NCBI GenBank assembly: GCA_041916775.1
Contig: JAYRYZ010000015.1
Span: forward strand, 57,603-121,602
Direction of reading: 5' to 3'
DNA length: 64,000 nt
Origin: UBA2357 sp041916775
GTDB taxonomy: Bacteria; Pseudomonadota; Gammaproteobacteria; Burkholderiales; Rhodocyclaceae
The notes beneath the pieces are model-generated. The model searched no databases and was not told where the DNA came from. It saw nothing but the letters and a program-made list of their open reading frames with translations. The position numbers and the translations under genes are program-made. This document shows, piece after piece, positions 37,208-46,184 of the stretch; position 1 is the first letter of the stretch, and each line of letters begins with the position of its first letter.

Positions 37208-39300
37208 GCGCCGAACAGCACGCGCCGCGCGACCTCTTCGCGCTGCTGCCCGCGATCCACCGCCTGCGCGATGGCGAGCTCGCGCAATCGCTGGGCCTCG
37301 CGCGCGGGCCGCTCGAGGAATTGCTCGCGGTGTTCGCGGAGCAGTTCGCGGTTGCCGACGAACAGCTTGCGCAGCTCTACGACGACCTCTTCATCGAGAC
37401 CTGCGCGGAATGGATGGTGCCCTACATCGGCGACCTGATCGGGGTCGAGGCGCTGCACGGCGTGGCGCCCAAGGTGGCGAGCGCGCGCGCCGAGGTTGCG
37501 CACACGATCGCGATGCGGCGGCGCAAGGGCACGGCGCTGGTGCTGGAGCAACTCGCGCGCGATGTCACCGGCTGGGACGCGCGCGCGGTGGAGTACTTCC
37601 AGCGCCTCGCGACCACCCAGCACATGAACCATCCGCGCCTGCACAACCTGTCCGTCACCCGCATCCGCGACGCGGCGGCGCTGGAGTGGCTGGGGGGCGC
37701 CTTCGACGGCAGCGCGCGAACGGTGGACGTGCGGCGCATCGAGTCCGGCCGCGGACGCCACAACATCGCCAACATCGGCCTCTTCCTGTGGCGCATCCGC
37801 GCCCATCCGCGCACCCTCGCCCCGGCGGCACACATTGCGCCGCGCTGCTACCGCGCGAGCCCGCTCGGACAGGATGCGCCGCTCTACAACCGCCCGCTGG
37901 CGGAGGACGACATCACCCACCTCGCCGAACCGGACAACGTGCCGCAGCCCCTGAGCCGGCGGCGCCTTGCACGCGACCTCGCACTGCATTACGGCCAACG
38001 CGCGGATGCCGCGGCGGCGGTCGACAACCCCAACCCGTCGCTGGAGCTGTGGGTGGATGGCGCGCTCATCGCCCGCAACCGGGTACACGTCTGCAATCTG
38101 TCGGACGATGGCGGCGGCTGGGCGCACACCCCGCCGCCGGATGGCCACTTCGCGATCGACCCGGTGCTGGGCCGCATCGCGCTGCCGGGCGACGCGGCGG
38201 ATCCGGCCGAGGTGCGCCTCACCTGGCACGAAGGCTTCAGCGCCGACATCGGCGGCGGGGAATACGAACGCGGCGCGCAACTGCCGCTGCCGCCTGCGGG
38301 CGTGCCCATCGCGCGGGTGCCGCAGGACGCGGCGACGATCGCCGATGCGCTCGCGCTGGTGGCCGGCAATGGCGTGGTGGAGATCAGCGACGGCAGGCGC
38401 TACAGCGAGACGCTCGACATCACCGTGGCCGACGACGGGCATGTGACGCTGCGCGCCGCGAACCGCTGCCGGCCGCTGCTCGCGCTGACCGGACTCACGT
38501 TGCGCGGCGGCCGCGACAGCGCGTGCACGCTCGACGGCCTACTGATCGCGGATGCGGCGCTGGAGGTGCCACCGGATGCGCCGGGCACACCCAACACGCT
38601 CGCGCGCCTTACCCTCATCGATTGCACGCTGGTGCCCGGCCGCGCGTTGAACGCGGACGCCTCGCCGGCCCAGCCCGGCCAACCCTCGTTGCGGCTGGCC
38701 CTGCCCGGGCTCGCCACCACGCTCGTGCGCACCATCACGGGTGGCATCCGCGCCGACGACCGCAGCCGGGTCGAGGCGGTGGACAGCGTCATCGACGCCT
38801 GCGACCCCACCCTGGTCGCACTCGCAGCAGCGGATGACAGCGGCGCGGGCGCCGCGCTCTCGCTCGCCGGCTGCACCGTCGTCGGCAAGCTCCATGTCGC
38901 CGAAGTCGGCACGATCTCGAACAGCATCCTCTTCGCCACGCTCGCGGCCGGCGACAGCTGGCCGGTGGCAGTGCGCGCGGCACGGCGCCAGGTGGGCTGC
39001 GTGCGTTTCTCGTGGCTGCCCTTCGACGCGATCATGCCCGCACGCCACCGCTGCCAGCCGGCGTCGAGCGCGGACGCCGGCCGCATCGCGCCGCGCTTCA
39101 GCGCAGTGCGCTACGGCACGCCGGCCTACATGCAGCTTGCCGCCGGCACGCCTGACGAGATCGCGCGCGGCGCCGACGACGAGGGCGAGATGGGTGTGCT
39201 GCACCACCTCTTCCAGCCCCAGCGCAGCGCCAACCTGCGCATCCGGCTGGCCGAGTATCTGCGTGCCGGGCTCGCCGCCGGCATCTTCAACGCATCCTGA
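37204..39300 (+). CDS. gpI-like tail protein with beta-helix C-terminus
   Basis: A 698-residue protein coupled by ATGA to the wedge gene. Residues ~1-190 resemble phage tail protein I (DLFALLPAIHRLRDGELAQ, EWMVPYIGDLIGVEAL, RRRKGTALVLEQLARDVTGW). From ~380 onward the pattern changes to short repeated strands (VEISDGRRYSETLDITVADDGHVTLRA, LTLRGGRDSACTLDGLLIADA, RVEAVDSVIDACDPTLVAL), suggesting a right-handed beta-helix. It is probably a baseplate periphery protein that could carry receptor-facing structure. No separate tail-fibre gene exists here, so this is one candidate for host recognition. Confidence 0.8.
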   Translation: MSAEQHAPRDLFALLPAIHRLRDGELAQSLGLARGPLEELLAVFAEQFAVADEQLAQLYDDLFIETCAEWMVPYIGDLIGVEALHGVAPKVASARAEVAHTIAMRRRKGTALVLEQLARDVTGWDARAVEYFQRLATTQHMNHPRLHNLSVTRIRDAAALEWLGGAFDGSARTVDVRRIESGRGRHNIANIGLFLWRIRAHPRTLAPAAHIAPRCYRASPLGQDAPLYNRPLAEDDITHLAEPDNVPQPLSRRRLARDLALHYGQRADAAAAVDNPNPSLELWVDGALIARNRVHVCNLSDDGGGWAHTPPPDGHFAIDPVLGRIALPGDAADPAEVRLTWHEGFSADIGGGEYERGAQLPLPPAGVPIARVPQDAATIADALALVAGNGVVEISDGRRYSETLDITVADDGHVTLRAANRCRPLLALTGLTLRGGRDSACTLDGLLIADAALEVPPDAPGTPNTLARLTLIDCTLVPGRALNADASPAQPGQPSLRLALPGLATTLVRTITGGIRADDRSRVEAVDSVIDACDPTLVALAAADDSGAGAALSLAGCTVVGKLHVAEVGTISNSILFATLAAGDSWPVAVRAARRQVGCVRFSWLPFDAIMPARHRCQPASSADAGRIAPRFSAVRYGTPAYMQLAAGTPDEIARGADDEGEMGVLHHLFQPQRSANLRIRLAEYLRAGLAAGIFNAS

Positions 39301-39313
39301 GGGAGTCCCGATC

Positions 39314-42300
39314 ATGAGCTTCGATCTGAGCCGCATCCGCTTCGACGCGCGCGAGGATTTCCTCGGCGTCGTCATGCAGCAGGGGCGCGTCCAGCTGGAT
39401 GCGGACTGGAACGCGTGGGTGGCGCAGCTCGCGCGCCGCCTGCAGGCCGGCACGCTCGACACTTTCTCCGGCAACGTCGTGCCGCGCACCACGCCGGAGG
39501 GTTTCCGCATCCAGGCGGCAAACGGCGCGCTGACGATCGGCCCCGGGCGCATCTATGTGGACGGCCTGCTCGCCGAGAACCATGGCGGCTCGCCGGACGC
39601 CTGGCACCCTGCGCTCGCCGAGTCCGCCGGTACGGCCGCGCTCGCCTACACCGCCCAACCCTACTTCCCCGACCCGCCCGCGCTGCCGCAGGCGGGTCGC
39701 CACCTGGTGTACGTGGATGTGTGGCAGCGCGAGGTGACCCCGCTGCAACAGCCCGGGCTGATCGAGCAGGCGGTGGGGGTGGATACCACCGGCCGGCTGC
39801 AGACGGTGTGGCAGGTGAAGGTTCTGCCCAACGTGGGTAACGCCACCTGCGCGAGCGACGACGAGGACATCCCCGGCTGGCTCGCCGCCACCGCACCCTC
39901 CGCGGGCCGCCTCAGCACCGCAACCGGCGATCCGGGCGACACCGCCAACCCCTGCGCGCTGCCGCCCGCGGCCGGCTACCGCGGGCTGGAGAACCAGCTC
40001 TACCGCATCGAGGTGCACACCGGCGGCCCCGTCGGCACCGCCACCTTCAAGTGGTCGCGCGACAACGCGACCGTGGCGGCGCGCGTCACCCACATCAACC
40101 CGGCGCGCGACCGCATCACGGTGGACAGCATCGGCCGCGACGACTTCCTGCGCTTCAACGACGGCGACTGGGTGGAGATCATCGACGACTGGCGCGAGCT
40201 GAAGAACCTGCCGGGCGAGCTGCGCCGCATCCGCGTCGCGGACGGGGTGGACGAGTCGGCGCGCACCCTGTCGCTGGAGTCCGCGCTCACCCCCGGCCTC
40301 TTCCCCGCCAACGCACAGGGGGCAACCACCGCCGCGCGCAATACCCGGGTGCGCCGCTGGGACCAGGCCGGCATGGTGCGGCGCGAAGACGGCAGCGACC
40401 ACCAGGATCTCGACGCGAGCGGGTCCGCCGGCATCCTGATTCCGGCCGCAGGCACGCGCCTCTTCCTCGAGAACGGCATCCTCGTCGACTTCAGCCTCGC
40501 AACCCCCGGAGGACAGTTCCTCAGCGGCGACTGGTGGGTGTGCGCGGCACGCGCGGCCGACGCCAGCATCGAGCTGCTCGACCGCGCCCCTCCACGCGGC
40601 ATTCATCACCACTTCGCGCGCCTCGCGATGGTGAGCTTCCCGGCCACGGTGAGCGATTGCCGCACGCTCTGGCCACCCGAGACCAGCGCGGGGCACGGCT
40701 GCGACTGCACCGTGTGCGTGAGCGCCGACGAGCACAACAGCGGCCGGGCGACGCTGCAGCAGGCGATAGACCGGATCAGGGCGAGCGGCGGCACGCTCTG
40801 CCTCGGCATCGGCCGCTACGTCATCGACAGGCCGCTGGACCTGAGCGAGGTCCGCTCGCTGCGCATGCGCGGCCAGGGCTGGGCCACGCTGCTCGTCGCG
40901 CGCGAGCCGGGGAGCGTGCTGCGCATCGCCGACGGCACCGGGGTGGCGCTGGAGAACTTCAGCGTCATCGGCAGCGCCGCGCGGGAAGACAGCAGCGCGA
41001 TGGTGGAGGTGACGAACACCATCGACTTCCAGGCCGAGCACATCAACGTGCTCGCATTGGCCGAACGCGACGCCGGCAGCGATGGCAACGGAGGCGCGGT
41101 TGGCATCGGTATCGGGCTGAGCGGCAACCTGCTCGGCGCGCGGATCACCGCCTGCGCGCTGGTGGCGACGCAGGGCATCGCCCGCGTGACGGTGCGCGAC
41201 CGGGCCCATCTCTTCAGCGGCGAGCTCGTGATCCGGGACAACGTCTTCATCTGCAGCCGACATGCGGTGCGCTGCGACGAGGTCAGTCTGCACTTCGGTA
41301 ACACCGCGATCTGCACCAACCTCATGCTCAACGGTGCAGCGCCGGCGATCGTCGCGACTGGCGCGGTGCTCGGCGGTGCAGCACTGCGCATCGCGGACAA
41401 CGTCATCCACAGCGCGGGCGGCGGCATCCTCGCCGGGGTGTCCGGCCTCTGCATCGCCGGCAACCGGATCAACGGCACCGAGGCGGCCGAGGATACCCGC
41501 GCGCAGGCTGCCGACGGCATCGTCATCGACGACGGGCTCTTTGTCGCGCCGCTTGTGGACATCGAGATCCGTCACAACCAGCTGCGCCGGATCGCCGGCA
41601 ACGCGATCCGCCTGTCGCGCCCACTGCAGTCCGGCCGCATCGACGCAAACCGCATCCACGACACCGGGTTGGGCGCGATCGTCATGGATCGCGACGCATC
41701 CGCGGCGTCGCTCACCATCCACGCCAACCACTGCGAGCGCCTGGGACTCGCGACCGAACGCGAGAAGTCCGCGTTCGCCGCATTGCAGCTGATCCGCGTG
41801 CAGCGTTGCGACGTCACCGAAAACACCATCGCCACGGTCGCGCCGGAATCGACCGCGGCGGCATCGATCGATGGCCTCTTTGCTGCTGCGATCGGCCAGC
41901 TGCGCGTGCGCGGCAACCGTATCCATGCGATCGGCCCGGAACGCAGCGGCGGCGAGCTCGGCGCGCTGCGCGTGCTGGTGCCGTGCGAGCGCATCGTGAT
42001 CGCGGACAACCACCTCGACCGCGTCGGCGATCTCGCGCGCAAGGTCGCCAGCGCCCCCTGGTGCGCGATCCGCATCGGCACCGGCGCCCCGGGAGACGCG
42101 ATGCGCGTGGCGCCGGCGCATTACTTCGCAACCGGCGAAGTGAGTTTCCTGCTGACCGCGAGCGCCGTCGAGAGCAAGGCAGCACGCCCGGGCGAAGCGG
42201 CGATCCAGGACAACCAGCTGCGCGGCCACGAGTCGCTGCTGCCGCTGGTGCTGTGCAACGGCATCACTCACTGCCTGTTCACCGGCAACCATGGCGAGAG

Positions 42301-42523
42301 CCAGCGCTCGCGGGCGAAGGAGGCTCAGGTTGGCGAGATCGCGGCGCGCACCCTCAACGCCGGCAACAACCGCCTGATCGGCACCGGCGACGCACCCACG
42401 CTGAGGCTGCATCCGCAGGAGAAGCTTGCGATCGTGATCGGCAACACCAGCACCGGCCGCATCGAGGTGGTCGGCGCACCACTGCCCAACGACCTGATGC
42501 TCACCAACCTGATCGGCGTCTAG
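39314..42523 (+). CDS. DUF6519 protein with large right-handed beta-helix (receptor-contact candidate)
   Basis: A 1069-residue protein. The N-terminal DUF6519-type domain reads RIRFDAREDFLGVVMQQGRV and QLDADWNAWVAQLARRLQAG; next come YRGLENQLYRIEVHTGG and FKWSRDNATVAARV. A Cys motif, GCDCTVCVSADEH, precedes a C-terminal half (~475-1060) of successive short strands with turns such as RVRGNRIHAIGPERSGGE and VIADNHLDRVGDL, typical of PbH1/NosD-type beta-helices. DUF6519 proteins occur in eCIS loci. The long beta-helix would project from the baseplate and may bind the target surface. Start ATG 39314 follows the previous stop by 13 nt. Confidence 0.82.
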   Translation: MSFDLSRIRFDAREDFLGVVMQQGRVQLDADWNAWVAQLARRLQAGTLDTFSGNVVPRTTPEGFRIQAANGALTIGPGRIYVDGLLAENHGGSPDAWHPALAESAGTAALAYTAQPYFPDPPALPQAGRHLVYVDVWQREVTPLQQPGLIEQAVGVDTTGRLQTVWQVKVLPNVGNATCASDDEDIPGWLAATAPSAGRLSTATGDPGDTANPCALPPAAGYRGLENQLYRIEVHTGGPVGTATFKWSRDNATVAARVTHINPARDRITVDSIGRDDFLRFNDGDWVEIIDDWRELKNLPGELRRIRVADGVDESARTLSLESALTPGLFPANAQGATTAARNTRVRRWDQAGMVRREDGSDHQDLDASGSAGILIPAAGTRLFLENGILVDFSLATPGGQFLSGDWWVCAARAADASIELLDRAPPRGIHHHFARLAMVSFPATVSDCRTLWPPETSAGHGCDCTVCVSADEHNSGRATLQQAIDRIRASGGTLCLGIGRYVIDRPLDLSEVRSLRMRGQGWATLLVAREPGSVLRIADGTGVALENFSVIGSAAREDSSAMVEVTNTIDFQAEHINVLALAERDAGSDGNGGAVGIGIGLSGNLLGARITACALVATQGIARVTVRDRAHLFSGELVIRDNVFICSRHAVRCDEVSLHFGNTAICTNLMLNGAAPAIVATGAVLGGAALRIADNVIHSAGGGILAGVSGLCIAGNRINGTEAAEDTRAQAADGIVIDDGLFVAPLVDIEIRHNQLRRIAGNAIRLSRPLQSGRIDANRIHDTGLGAIVMDRDASAASLTIHANHCERLGLATEREKSAFAALQLIRVQRCDVTENTIATVAPESTAAASIDGLFAAAIGQLRVRGNRIHAIGPERSGGELGALRVLVPCERIVIADNHLDRVGDLARKVASAPWCAIRIGTGAPGDAMRVAPAHYFATGEVSFLLTASAVESKAARPGEAAIQDNQLRGHESLLPLVLCNGITHCLFTGNHGESQRSRAKEAQVGEIAARTLNAGNNRLIGTGDAPTLRLHPQEKLAIVIGNTSTGRIEVVGAPLPNDLMLTNLIGV

Positions 42524-42535
42524 AGGAGCCCTACC

Positions 42536-43045
42536 ATGCCCTCCATCACCCTGCGCGGCGAACGCAACTTGGGCGAAATCGCCGACCGACTGTTCGCAGA
42601 CCTCAGCCCGGAACAGCGCAGGCAGGTCGAGGCCGCGTTGCGGCGCGCCAACCCGGCGCTGCGCGATGCGCGCCGCCTGACGCCGGGTCTCGTGATCGAT
42701 GTGCCCGACATGCCTGAACTGCGCGACAAGGCGCGCCGCGACGAGGTGGCGCCGTCAGTCCGACTCGCGAAGGCGCTCGCGGCTGCCCTCGACAGCGCCG
42801 ATGACGCACTCGCACGGGCCATGGAGGCGGAGCAGGGCACGATCAAGCAGCAGATTGAGATGTTGGACGTCCTGCGTCGCGGCACCGCAACGAACACCGC
42901 TCCGGAACTGCTGCAGACAGCGGATCAGACGGCCAAACACCTGGAGCAGCGTGACAAGGCGCTACAGGTGCGCAGCGAGCAGCTTTTCCGCGCGGTACGC
43001 ATGATTCAGGAGGACCTCAAGGCTCAGGCGCAGCGCAGCGACTGA
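42536..43045 (+). CDS. LysM-like/coiled-coil protein ending the eCIS operon
   Basis: A 169-residue protein. The N-terminal ~65 residues fit a LysM-like fold (RNLGEIADRLFADLSPEQ, ANPALRDARRLTPGLVIDVPDMP). The remainder is heptad-like and rich in Ala, Glu, Gln and Lys (KQQIEMLDVLRRGTATN, KHLEQRDKALQVRSEQLFRAVRMIQ), predicting a coiled coil. GAGG lies about 8 nt before the ATG. It is the last gene of the eCIS, 13 nt after the DUF6519 gene. Its function is unknown; anchoring to cell wall or assembly scaffolding are possible. Confidence 0.7.
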   Translation: MPSITLRGERNLGEIADRLFADLSPEQRRQVEAALRRANPALRDARRLTPGLVIDVPDMPELRDKARRDEVAPSVRLAKALAAALDSADDALARAMEAEQGTIKQQIEMLDVLRRGTATNTAPELLQTADQTAKHLEQRDKALQVRSEQLFRAVRMIQEDLKAQAQRSD

Positions 43046-43081
43046 AAGGTCCGAGGCGGGATCCGCTGGAGCCGCTGCGAC

Positions 43082-44029
43082 TCAGCTGGTGGCTGCCCCT
43101 TCCAGCCGACTGCGCCCGCGCATCTGCCAGGCAATGTGCGCGATGAGCGCGACGAGCACGATACCGCCACCGATAAGCGTGCGGGACGAGGGAACCTCGC
43201 CATGCACCAGCCACACCCACACCGGTCCGAGTATCGGTTCGACGGTACTGATGAGCGCGGCCACCGCGGCCGGCACGAGACGCACCCCGGCAACGAATAG
43301 CGCCATGCCCAGCCCCAGGTTGAGCGCCCCGAAACCGACCAGCACCAGCATGTCAGGCGCCGACACGGCGAGCCCGCCGCTCAGCCCCGCGGCCAACGCA
43401 CCGGCCATCACGGTGCCCAGGCATACCGCCGGCGCCATGCGCACATGTGCGTAACGGCGGCTGATCACGGTCGCACAGGCGAAACTCAGCGCCACCAGCA
43501 GCGCGAGCGCGCTACCCACCGGCGACAAGGTGCCGGTGAGCGACTCCGACACCATCAGTCCGACCCCGCCGATCACCGCAAGGATGGCGACCCAGGTCGC
43601 AGTGCCGATGCGTTCGCGGAACAACACCCAGGTCATGAGTGCGGCGAAGAGCGGCACCCCCGCCTGCACCAGCAGCACGTTCGCGACCGTGGTGTAGGAC
43701 AGCGCCACGACGAAGGCCGACGAGGCGATCGCAAAGCACAGGCCCACGCCGAAACCCGGCCAGCCCATGCAGCTGAAGAGCGTGAGGGTTCCGCGCAGGC
43801 CCTCGCGTTGCAACATGTAGGCGATGAGGAAGGCCGCCGCCCAGAAAGAGCGCCAGAACACCACCGTCCAGTTGTCGCTGATGTCCAGCATGCGGCTGAA
43901 CACACCGCCCAGGCTCCAGACCATGGCAGCGAGCAGCACCAGCGCCGCGCCCTTGCGAAAGTCGCGCGCGGCCGGGTTTCCAGAAGCTGACGCAGCGCAG
44001 GTGTCGATTGGGGAACAAGCGGTATTCAT
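43082..44029 (-). CDS. EamA/DMT-family transporter 2
   Basis: About 315 residues, ten predicted helices in two EamA domains (GAALVLLAAMVWSLGGVFSRM, SFACATVISRRYAHVRMAPAV, LGLGMALFVAGVRLVPAAVAALISTVEPILGPVWVW). The substrate is unknown. Start ATG 44029 is preferred; a GTG at 44053 would add eight residues (TIKT-like leader), and neither has a strong Shine-Dalgarno. It is convergent with the eCIS, whose last gene ends 36 nt away, and is on the same strand as the exosortase genes. Confidence 0.85.
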   Translation of the reverse strand: MNTACSPIDTCAASASGNPAARDFRKGAALVLLAAMVWSLGGVFSRMLDISDNWTVVFWRSFWAAAFLIAYMLQREGLRGTLTLFSCMGWPGFGVGLCFAIASSAFVVALSYTTVANVLLVQAGVPLFAALMTWVLFRERIGTATWVAILAVIGGVGLMVSESLTGTLSPVGSALALLVALSFACATVISRRYAHVRMAPAVCLGTVMAGALAAGLSGGLAVSAPDMLVLVGFGALNLGLGMALFVAGVRLVPAAVAALISTVEPILGPVWVWLVHGEVPSSRTLIGGGIVLVALIAHIAWQMRGRSRLEGAATS

Positions 44030-44120
44030 TGCCGTGATCGTCTTGATATACACCTTGGCGTTGCAGCGGTGGCTCAGCGCCGTGAAGGATCGAAGAAGGT
44101 GCGTTCGCGCACCTCGCCTG

Positions 44121-44741
44121 TCAGTGCCGGACGCGTCCTACCCGCACCAGCCCGTCCAGCGCGCCCTCGAGGATTACCGAGCGCAGGAACTGGCGTTCGA
44201 AGCCGAACCAGATCAGCAAGGGCACCAGAGTCGGAAAGATCAGATAGCCGAGTTGCTTGCCGAGCACGATGCCGGTCGTCTGCCAGTAGCCGAAGCCGGT
44301 CTGCGCGCGCGTGAGGTCGCCCACCTGCACCGCAATGTTCGACAGCCACTCGAAACACACGCCCCAGGCCTGGAATACGACCAGCGCCAGCGCACCCAGC
44401 GGGAATTTCCACCACACGCCGCTGGCACGCGCGCCAAGCAACAGCGCAAGCAGCAGCGGAAGGCCATACGCGTACTTCATCACATGCACCGCATTGTAAA
44501 GCTCGGCGACCCTGCCACCGGGCCCGACCGCCTTGAACGTCGTCTTCAGCAGCGCGCTGCCGTCACGCAACTCGACGTCCAGCACCCAGGATGGGAAAAA
44601 TCCCAGCATGGCCCGCTCCGCAAGCCAGGTTGGCGGACGGATCACCCAGTCGCCCGCCCAGAACCACAGCGCGAGCAACGGCGCGAGCCACAACACACAA
44701 CGCAGGAAGAAGCCACCGACGACACTAAGCGAGGACGCCAC
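44121..44741 (-). CDS. Exosortase H-associated membrane protein
   Basis: A 206-residue membrane protein with about five hydrophobic segments, located directly after XrtH on the same strand and overlapping it by 17 nt. Sequence such as WVIRPPTWLAERAMLGFFP, HVMKYAYGLPLLLALLLG and TGFGYWQTTGIVLGKQLGYLIFPTLVPLLIW matches the small partner found beside XrtH. The pair presumably processes proteins bearing an IPTLxWG-type C-terminal signal; I found no such signal in this window, so its substrates are encoded elsewhere. Confidence 0.82.
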   Translation of the reverse strand: MASSLSVVGGFFLRCVLWLAPLLALWFWAGDWVIRPPTWLAERAMLGFFPSWVLDVELRDGSALLKTTFKAVGPGGRVAELYNAVHVMKYAYGLPLLLALLLGARASGVWWKFPLGALALVVFQAWGVCFEWLSNIAVQVGDLTRAQTGFGYWQTTGIVLGKQLGYLIFPTLVPLLIWFGFERQFLRSVILEGALDGLVRVGRVRH

Positions 44742-45276
44742 GATCCACCTCCGCGCGCGACACCCAGCGAATCCACAGCAGCCACACCACCACCACGTCG
44801 ATCATGATCAGCGCCTGCCACAGGTAGAGGTGGGCAAACTCGAACGCGGCGGTGTTCCATACCGCAAGGTAGAACAGCGTGATGATGCGGATCACGTTCA
44901 CCCCCTGGATCGCCACCATGCCGATCGCAATTCCGACGAGCTTGAAGCGCCAACCGGCCGGGTAGGCGAGCATCGCCGCGAGCAGGATGATGCAGGCCTC
45001 GACCCCGTTACAGCCGGGCTCGATGGACACGCCGATGCCGGACTTCGCATCCTGCAATACCTTGCCGAAGGCGAGCACGTCGGGGTCGAATGCGCTCACG
45101 AGGCCCGCGCTGATCTTCGCCAACAGCGCCGTCCACGGCAGGATCACGTAGTTCTGCGCGGTGTGTGTGAGCTCGGCGGTGAACAGCACCAGCAGCAGCA
45201 CGAGAAAGATCGAGAAGAATCTGACCAAGGGAAGACTCGGGAGTGTCGTGGATGGGTCTGCCGTCCCTGCCGGCAT
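44725..45276 (-). CDS. xrtH: Exosortase H (XrtH)
   Basis: A 183-residue integral-membrane cysteine transpeptidase. Catalytic residues are placed as in the family: Cys89 in EPGCNGVEAC, Arg130 in NVIRIIT and His149 in FEFAHLYLW. Exosortases recognise and cleave C-terminal PEP-CTERM-like tails; XrtH is specific for IPTLxWG-CTERM proteins. The start ATG 45276 trims an upstream reading frame that lacks membrane character; a later GTG near PLVRFF is an alternative start. It overlaps its partner gene and follows potC by 46 nt. Confidence 0.85.
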   Translation of the reverse strand: MPAGTADPSTTLPSLPLVRFFSIFLVLLLVLFTAELTHTAQNYVILPWTALLAKISAGLVSAFDPDVLAFGKVLQDAKSGIGVSIEPGCNGVEACIILLAAMLAYPAGWRFKLVGIAIGMVAIQGVNVIRIITLFYLAVWNTAAFEFAHLYLWQALIMIDVVVVWLLWIRWVSRAEVDRGVLA

Positions 45277-45322
45277 GGCGGCAGTCGGCCCGGCTGGCGA
45301 TTCTACACGTGCCGCGCCGTCG

Positions 45323-46174
45323 TCAGTGCTTGCGCTGCACCAGCACGCTGATGATCGCGAGCACGCTCGAGGCAAGCATCAGCAACAGCGACACCGCGTT
45401 GAGCAGCGGCGTCGCGCCCTCGCGCAGGCGGCTGAAGAGCGTGATCGTCAGCGGCGCATCCGAGCCGACCAGCATCAGCGTGGTGTTGAAGTTCTCGAAG
45501 GACATCAGGAAGCACACCAGCGCGGCGCCGATCAGCGCCGGGCGCAGGTAGGGGATGGTCACCGTGAGGATGGCCACCAGCGGCGTCGCGCCGAGGTTCA
45601 ACGCCGCCTCCTCGAGCGCTCGGTCGAACTTCCGCAACCGTGCCGAGATGATCAGGGTGGCGATCGTGGTGAGGAAGGCGAACTGGCCGATCACCACCAG
45701 CACCAAGCCCGGGCGCAGGAACTCGATCTCCAGCCCGAGCCACTCGTCGGCATGGTTGGCGATGCCGCTCGCGAACACCAGAATGGAGATACCGAGGATC
45801 ACGCCCGGGATCACCAGCGGCAGCAACATGCACACATACAGCAGGTTCTTGCCGGGAAACTGGTGGCGCTCGAACAGGAAGGCGTTGAGCGTCGCAAAGC
45901 TCACCGACGTCAGCGTGACGAACACCGCCACCCACGCACTGGTGCCGATGCTGCGCAGAATCGCGCGGTCGTGGAACACGCCGGTACGCTCGCCGCCCGA
46001 GGCAAAGAACCAGTCGAGCGTGAAGCCGTTCCAGGGCAGTGCGGGAAAGCGGCTGTCGTTGAAGGCGAAGAGCCCGACGATGAGAAGCGGCGCCGCGAGA
46101 TAGATGAAGAAAAGCGTCACATAGGCGGCAAAGCCGAAGCGTACCCCGGCGGAGCGTGGCAGCGAGGGAATCAT
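45323..46174 (-). CDS. ABC transporter permease, PotC-type (spermidine/putrescine family)
   Basis: A 283-residue inner-membrane permease with six helices. The cytoplasmic EAA motif reads EEAALNLGATPLVAILTVTIPYLRPA, which docks to the ATPase. It is the last gene of a minus-strand operon (binding protein, ATPase, PotB-type, PotC-type) and lies 10 nt after the PotB-type gene. Exact substrate is not fixed by sequence; polyamine or a related cation is likeliest. Confidence 0.9.
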   Translation of the reverse strand: MIPSLPRSAGVRFGFAAYVTLFFIYLAAPLLIVGLFAFNDSRFPALPWNGFTLDWFFASGGERTGVFHDRAILRSIGTSAWVAVFVTLTSVSFATLNAFLFERHQFPGKNLLYVCMLLPLVIPGVILGISILVFASGIANHADEWLGLEIEFLRPGLVLVVIGQFAFLTTIATLIISARLRKFDRALEEAALNLGATPLVAILTVTIPYLRPALIGAALVCFLMSFENFNTTLMLVGSDAPLTITLFSRLREGATPLLNAVSLLLMLASSVLAIISVLVQRKH

Positions 46175-46184
46175 GACCGCACCC

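Noticed and set aside
39287..42412. 1041-codon minus-strand open frame
   Set aside because: Antisense to the DUF6519/beta-helix gene, no recognisable domain, composition typical of a shadow frame.
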